In this document: positions 59,697 through 64,000 of the stretch, in pieces
Layout: each line of letters begins with the position of its first letter
Numbering within the stretch: position 1 is the stretch's first letter
Program-made: the position numbers and the translations under genes
Source of the DNA: a bacterium
GTDB taxonomy: Bacteria; Planctomycetota; JAFGQW01
DNA length: 64,000 nt
Assembly: GCA_030426805.1 (NCBI GenBank)
Contig: JAUHXU010000002.1
Location: forward strand, 248,001 to 312,000
Direction of reading: 5' to 3'
Notes under the pieces: generated by a model
The model's database searches: none
What the model was told of the DNA's origin: nothing
Seen by the model: the letters and a program-made list of their open reading frames with translations, nothing else

Positions 59697-60998
59697 ATGC
59701 GCCGATTCCGAAACCGACTGTCGATCGTGCTCGTCGCCGGGCTCGTGACCGCATGTGGACCCGAGTCCGATTCGACGATGCGCGCGCCCAAGGCGGGGGA
59801 CCCCGACGAGGCGCCGACGGCGCGAGCGCGCCGCCTGCTGAGCGAGGTGCCGCTCACCGACGGCCACAACGATCTGCCGTGGCAGTATCGTGCGAAGGCG
59901 CAGAACGACGTCGAGAAGCTCGACATCACGAAGCGCGATCCGCGGCTCCAGACCGATCTGCCGAAGCTCGCCGAGGGGGGCCTCGGTGCGCAGTTCTGGT
60001 CGGTTTACGTGCCGGTCTCGTTCACCGGCGGGTCCGCGGTCACCGCGACGATGGAGCAGATCGACGTCACCTACCGAATGGTCGAGAAGTATCCGGATCG
60101 CTTCGGCCTCGCGTTCGGGGCCGACGACATCGAGCGCTGCTTCAAGCAAGGGCGAATCGCGTCGCTGTTCGGCATCGAGGGCGGGCACTGCATCGACGGA
60201 TCGCTCGGTGCGCTCCGGATGTTCTACCGGCTCGGCGTTCGCTACATGACGTTGACGCACTCGAAGAACACGCCGTGGGCGGATGCCTGCACCGACGACG
60301 GCAAGTGCGGGGGGCTGAGCGAGTTCGGTCGGGACGTCGTGCGCGAGATGAACCGCCTCGGCATGCTCGTCGACATCTCGCACGTATCGCCCGAGACGAT
60401 GCGCGCCACGCTCGACGTGACGCGTGCGCCGGTGATCTTCTCGCACTCCTCGGCGCGCGCGCTGTGTGATCACGTCCGAAACGTCCCGGACGACGTGCTG
60501 AAGCGGCTCGCGACGAACGGGGGCTTGTGCATGGTCACGTTCGTGCCCCAGTTCCTGTCGGAGCGGCTGCGCCAGTGGACGGAGCGCCGTTCGGCCGAGC
60601 AGGAGCGACTCCGCGAGAAGCTCGGCGACGATGACAAGGGCCGGACCGCGGGCTTGAAGCAGTGGGAAGCGCGCAACCCGGCGCCACGCGCGACACTCGC
60701 CGACGCCGCCGACCACATCGAGCACGTGATCCGCACCGCGGGCGCGGACCACGTCGGCATCGGCGGCGACTTTGACGGGATCGCCCACGGTCCGGACGGC
60801 CTCGAGGACGTGAGCCGTTACGCGGATCTCGTCGCCGAGCTCATCCGCCGCGGCCACGACGACGACACGATCCGCAAGCTCCTCGGCGAGAACCTGCTGC
60901 GCGTCTTCCGCGCGGTCGAGGCCAAGGCGGCCGCGCTGCAACGCGAGGAGGCGCCCCGCGCGGGCCCGGTACGAAAAAAGCCGTCGCGCCGGTCGTGA
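59697..60998 (+). CDS. Membrane dipeptidase (peptidase M19) lipoprotein
   Basis: 433 residues. The signal peptide ends in a lipobox (VAGLVTACG). M19 metal ligands and motifs are present: DGHNDLPWQYR, FGIEGGHCIDG (bridging Glu), LTHSKNTPWADAC, DISHVSPETM, VIFSHSSARALCDH and GIGGDFDGI. Renal-dipeptidase family enzymes hydrolyse dipeptides, including D-amino-acid ones, with two zinc ions; here it would act in the periplasm, perhaps on peptidoglycan-derived or environmental peptides. Confidence 0.93.
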   Translation: MRRFRNRLSIVLVAGLVTACGPESDSTMRAPKAGDPDEAPTARARRLLSEVPLTDGHNDLPWQYRAKAQNDVEKLDITKRDPRLQTDLPKLAEGGLGAQFWSVYVPVSFTGGSAVTATMEQIDVTYRMVEKYPDRFGLAFGADDIERCFKQGRIASLFGIEGGHCIDGSLGALRMFYRLGVRYMTLTHSKNTPWADACTDDGKCGGLSEFGRDVVREMNRLGMLVDISHVSPETMRATLDVTRAPVIFSHSSARALCDHVRNVPDDVLKRLATNGGLCMVTFVPQFLSERLRQWTERRSAEQERLREKLGDDDKGRTAGLKQWEARNPAPRATLADAADHIEHVIRTAGADHVGIGGDFDGIAHGPDGLEDVSRYADLVAELIRRGHDDDTIRKLLGENLLRVFRAVEAKAAALQREEAPRAGPVRKKPSRRS

Positions 60999-61014
60999 CC
61001 GGGCGACGGCTCTT
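60974..61014. terminator. Bidirectional terminator
   Basis: AGCCGTCGC (60980-60988) pairs with GCGACGGCT (61003-61011) with an inner GGTC/GACC helix, flanked by six A on the left (60974-60979) and a short T-run on the right. The dipeptidase stop lies inside the stem, and the convergent protease gene stops just to the right. Confidence 0.8.
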
Positions 61015-61032
61015 TCGTGCGTCGGGATCGAC

Positions 61033-63273
61033 CTACCGCAGCGTCACGCCGATCGTGTTGCTGACGCGGAGCTGGCTTCCCTGGAACGCGATCGCGGCGC
61101 AGTAGATCGTCAGACCCACGGGTGCGCCCGCGGGAATCACGATCGCGCCGGTCGCGGTGCCCGCGCCGTCGAGCGTGCCGGCGAAGTTCGACACGAACGT
61201 GCCGACGAGCGACAGGTTGAACAGCGTGTCGATCCGCAGGTGGATCGTGTCGCTGCCGACCGAGATGCCGGGTCGTTGGCCGAGCGAAAGGGCGCCCTGG
61301 TAGTTCGCACCCGGCATGCTCGGGAACGCGAAGTCGACCGAGTAGTTCGTGCCGGGCTGCGCCGATCCCCGGCCACTCACCGCGCGCGAGCCGTAGATCT
61401 CGATCCCGGTTGCGGTCAACCCGCGCACCGGTCCGTACGACGTGATTGCGGTGCCGGTCGGGGTGAACGCGGTGGCCGCGTCACCGTGCGTGCAGAGGTA
61501 GTTGCCGGTCGAGTCGTCGACCTTGACGCCGGAGGCGTTCGTCAGGCTGAACGAGCTGACCGTGGCGCCTGCACGGCTGATCGTCCGGACGTGCGGGCCG
61601 CTACTCGTGATGACGACGATGTGACCGGTGGTCGGCGATACGTCGACGCCGGCCGCTTGCCCGAGCCCGGAGGCGACCGTCCGCAGGAGTGCGCCGGTGT
61701 GGCTGACTTCGAGGAGTTGACCGCCGGTCGTCACGACGAGCAGGTTGCCGGTCTCGTGGTCGTGTGTGACGGCGTTCGTCGTCCCGGGCAGCGTGCCGAT
61801 CACCGAGACCGCACCGGCCGGTGACACGCGGCGCACCTGGTTGTCCCCGGCGACCACGACCCAGTTGCCGTCTTGGCCGAGGTCCACGCCGTGCACCCCG
61901 CCGATCGACGAGCCGAAGGTCGCGATCGTCGACGTCGCACCGTTGTTGGCGACGCTGAGCAACTCGTTCGCGAAGGTTCCGAACGTGCCCGACTGGAGCA
62001 CGACCATCGACGAGTTGTCGGTGGCCATCGTCACGGCGTTGGCACGCGTGTAGAACCTGCCGGAGATCGGCTGGCTTCCGAAGGTCGACGTGTCGATCTG
62101 GACCAGGCTGTCGAACGTACCCTCGTCGGACAGCACGAGGTGGCCCGGCGCGAGCGGTCCCGGCGGCTGCGGGATCGGTGCATTGAGCGCGCGCTGGAAA
62201 TCGGCGTTCAGCAAGAACGTGCCCGAGTTCGCACCACTGCCGTTGGAGTTGCATCCGCCGTGCGTGTGGATGCCGATCGCCTGGTTCGTCGCCTCGTCGA
62301 TGACCGGCGATCCGGAGTTGCCGCCGGTCGTGTCGGTCTGGTATTGCAAGCGGTAGGCGCCGTTGCAGCTCGCGCCGTTGCCGAGGGTCGTGAACGGGCC
62401 GATGTGCGTCTTTTGCGTCTGGTTGCGCGAGCCGGACGCGCTGCCGTAGCCCGTGATTCGGATCGTGTCGCTCGCGCCCGGTGCGACCGTGCGCAGCACG
62501 AAGAACGCGTTCTGACGTTGCAGCGGCGTCTGGTTCTGGCTGTTCGTGCCGGCGAGCATGATGCCCCAGTCGCATCCGGTGCCGTTGCCGACGCCCGCGA
62601 GCTCCTGCAAGACCGTGTACTGATCCTGCGGCGGCGGGTGTTGCAGGGTCCCGCCGCTCGTCGACTGCGGCACGTTGAACTGCACGATCGGGTTCGATCC
62701 GCCGAGGCAGTGGCCGGCGGTGAGCAGCAGCCCGTTCGGTGTCGCGATCCACGCGGTGCAGCCGATCGGGAGCAGGCGGCACGTGCGGGGGTCGTTGGAG
62801 TTCACGCGATCGTCGGTCGGTCCGCAGATCGTGTCCTTGCCGGTGGGCGCGACGCCGACGACCGTCGCCGCGAGGTCGAGGTGCACGTCGGTCGTGTCGG
62901 GGCCGGCGAACAGGCGCACCATCAGTGCGTCGCCGTTGAAGTAGGCCGAGCGCGGGAACCAGCGCTGCATCATCGCGCGGTCGAGGCGTTGCTTCGCGCC
63001 GTCCTTGAACGACGTGATCTCGACGTAGCTCGAGCCGGGGAGCGCGTAGTCCGCGAACTTGAGCTGGAGCCAGCCCGCGTACGGGATCTCGACGAGGTGC
63101 TGCCACACCATGCGCACTTCGTTGGTGCTGTTGTCGACCTTCGTCGACGCCTTGCGATACGGCGCCTCGAAGCTGTCCGGTGCCTTCACCTGCGCGGTGG
63201 CGGCGCCGAACGCGGCGAGCCACAGCGCAACCACGAGGGCGCTCGTCGTCGTGCGTACGGGACGGTCACTCAT
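61033..63273 (-). CDS. Secreted trypsin-like serine protease with propeller-like domain
   Basis: 746 residues with a signal peptide (TSALVVALWLAAFGAATAQ). Residues 25-370 form a chymotrypsin-like protease: LLLTAGHCLGGSN (His), GCDWGIMLAGTN (Asp) and TTGGNSGSPVIDEATNQAIG (Ser in GNSGSP). Residues 375-600 are repeats of propeller type (NWVVVAGDNQVRRVSPAGAV; NLLVVTTGGQLLEVSHTGAL). The last 130 residues are a strand-rich module ending NTIGVTLR, of a kind that ends many planctomycete secreted proteins and may be an anchoring or sorting domain. AGGAGATAT precedes ATG 63273. Confidence 0.83.
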   Translation of the reverse strand: MSDRPVRTTTSALVVALWLAAFGAATAQVKAPDSFEAPYRKASTKVDNSTNEVRMVWQHLVEIPYAGWLQLKFADYALPGSSYVEITSFKDGAKQRLDRAMMQRWFPRSAYFNGDALMVRLFAGPDTTDVHLDLAATVVGVAPTGKDTICGPTDDRVNSNDPRTCRLLPIGCTAWIATPNGLLLTAGHCLGGSNPIVQFNVPQSTSGGTLQHPPPQDQYTVLQELAGVGNGTGCDWGIMLAGTNSQNQTPLQRQNAFFVLRTVAPGASDTIRITGYGSASGSRNQTQKTHIGPFTTLGNGASCNGAYRLQYQTDTTGGNSGSPVIDEATNQAIGIHTHGGCNSNGSGANSGTFLLNADFQRALNAPIPQPPGPLAPGHLVLSDEGTFDSLVQIDTSTFGSQPISGRFYTRANAVTMATDNSSMVVLQSGTFGTFANELLSVANNGATSTIATFGSSIGGVHGVDLGQDGNWVVVAGDNQVRRVSPAGAVSVIGTLPGTTNAVTHDHETGNLLVVTTGGQLLEVSHTGALLRTVASGLGQAAGVDVSPTTGHIVVITSSGPHVRTISRAGATVSSFSLTNASGVKVDDSTGNYLCTHGDAATAFTPTGTAITSYGPVRGLTATGIEIYGSRAVSGRGSAQPGTNYSVDFAFPSMPGANYQGALSLGQRPGISVGSDTIHLRIDTLFNLSLVGTFVSNFAGTLDGAGTATGAIVIPAGAPVGLTIYCAAIAFQGSQLRVSNTIGVTLR

Positions 63274-63308
63274 CCTGGATATCTCCTGATCAACATCTGC
63301 CCGAGTGG

Positions 63309-63314
63309 ATTGTA
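63309..63314 (-). promoter_or_regulatory. -10-like hexamer for secreted protease gene
   Basis: Minus-strand TACAAT (63314-63309) with a 35-base stretch holding AGGAGATAT before the ATG. No clear -35. Confidence 0.35.
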
Positions 63315-63342
63315 GCGACTTTCAGAGCCGAAGCGAGGGCTC

Positions 63343-64000
63343 TCAGCGAGAGACCGCGTCGGCGGAGAGGCGGGCGAAGAGCAGCGTGGATCCGGAGACG
63401 GCGATCGGCAATACGAGCAGGTTCGCGAACGGCACGAGCATCAGGCCGAAGACCGCGATGCCGAAGCCGAGGGCGGTCGCGCGATGGGTCCGGAGGAAGC
63501 GCCATCGCTCGCGCCACGCGTAGCCGTGTCGAGCGAGGGGAAAGTCGAAGTAGTCGAACGCGGTGATCCAGGCACCGATCGTGAGCCACGCGACGGTCCC
63601 GACGACGGGGATCAGGTTCAACGGGAACGTGACGACGAGGATCAGGAGTTGGACGACGACCCCGCGCACCGGGTCGGCGACCGACCGGGCTGCACCGCGA
63701 AGCGCGGAGACGGCACGGGCCTCGGGTTCGCCGGCGGCTCGACCGACCCGCACCGACAGCATGTCGAGGAACGGGCTCGCGATCGCGGTCGCGACGATCG
63801 TGAACGTCACGAGGGCGACCGCCGCACACACGACGACGGCGAGGATCGGGACGACGACGCCGATGATCGACTTCACCCACGCGAACCAGCCCCAGTCGCC
63901 GGCGGTGAGCGACGTCGACAGCGATGCACCGTAGCGCCACGCGAGCCAGCCGAGCACTGCGTAGAGGACGAGCGTCACCGCGGCCGGCGCCGCGGCCAGC
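63343..64000 (-). CDS. CysZ/EI24-like membrane protein, 5' end cut off
   Basis: The frame is open to the right edge, so the N-terminus lies outside the window; at least 218 residues are seen. Several hydrophobic segments (IIGVVVPILAVVVCAAVALV; LLILVVTFPLNLIPVVGTVA; ALGFGIAVFGLMLVPFANLL) and the FLDMLSVRVGR loop fit the EI24/CysZ (former DUF540) family, members of which are linked to sulfate uptake in E. coli. Here no sulfur genes lie near, so only the family is supported. Confidence 0.75.
   Translation of the reverse strand, partial: LAAAPAAVTLVLYAVLGWLAWRYGASLSTSLTAGDWGWFAWVKSIIGVVVPILAVVVCAAVALVTFTIVATAIASPFLDMLSVRVGRAAGEPEARAVSALRGAARSVADPVRGVVVQLLILVVTFPLNLIPVVGTVAWLTIGAWITAFDYFDFPLARHGYAWRERWRFLRTHRATALGFGIAVFGLMLVPFANLLVLPIAVSGSTLLFARLSADAVSR

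Overview
The window looks like part of a chromosome of a GC-rich bacterium, most probably a planctomycete (Planctomycetota). No rRNA or marker gene is present, so this rests on gene content: ECF sigma factors next to a large serine/threonine kinase with C-terminal TPR-like repeats, a MoxR/DUF58/BatA cluster fused to ABC-2 exporter genes, many secreted proteins with beta-propeller or terpene-cyclase-like repeats, a lipid flippase of the UPF0104 type, and a cofD/YvcK-like gene beside a UDP-GlcNAc pyrophosphorylase-like gene. Strong GC bias leaves long empty ORFs on the opposite strand of almost every gene; these were left out. I see no tRNA, rRNA, CRISPR array, transposase or prophage.

Region 1 (1-17.7 kb, + strand) is one run of overlapping genes. 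It opens with the end of a coiled-coil protein whose reading frame contains two TGA codons in a repeated U-x-S-C-G-G-S-G-S-G motif, each followed by a SECIS-like hairpin: a candidate selenoprotein. Then follow an ABC importer (binding protein, permease, ATPase fused to an NHL-repeat lipoprotein), a double-VWA membrane protein, MoxR ATPase, DUF58 protein, BatA-like protein, a secreted membrane protein, and an ABC-2 exporter (ATPase plus two related permeases).

Region 2 (17.7-33 kb) holds a Gfo/Idh/MocA oxidoreductase with a radical SAM protein, a small membrane gene bracketed by an inverted pair of about 115-bp hairpin elements, a minus-strand pair (glycosidase-like secreted protein and HxGH adenylyltransferase), a B-box membrane protein, a flippase-like protein, a large secreted protein, a gpsA-tandem phosphoribosyltransferase-ASST-like operon, and a small cytochrome c.

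Region 3 (33-45 kb) holds a PQQ-propeller protein, a four-gene operon (YvcK/CofD-like, left-handed beta-helix UDP-GlcNAc pyrophosphorylase-like, glmM, nucleotidyltransferase-like) that points to amino-sugar supply, a secreted protein with a structured leader, a trypsin-like protease, and an ECF sigma/anti-sigma pair. A possible small RNA with a very strong terminator lies beyond the sigma gene.

Region 4 (45-64 kb) holds an AlbA_2 protein, serC and a serA-like gene, a tiny Cys-rich membrane protein with mutM, a terpene-cyclase-like secreted protein, a repeat-rich gap, a CNT nucleoside transporter, an ECF sigma-kinase pair, two small secreted proteins (one extremely Arg-rich), an ABC-2 transporter, an M19 dipeptidase lipoprotein, a secreted trypsin-like protease and the start of a CysZ/EI24-like membrane gene cut by the window edge. 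Several transcription units begin with a -10-like hexamer only 5-8 bases before the start codon, often with a TTG -35 at 16-18 bases, which suggests leaderless mRNAs.
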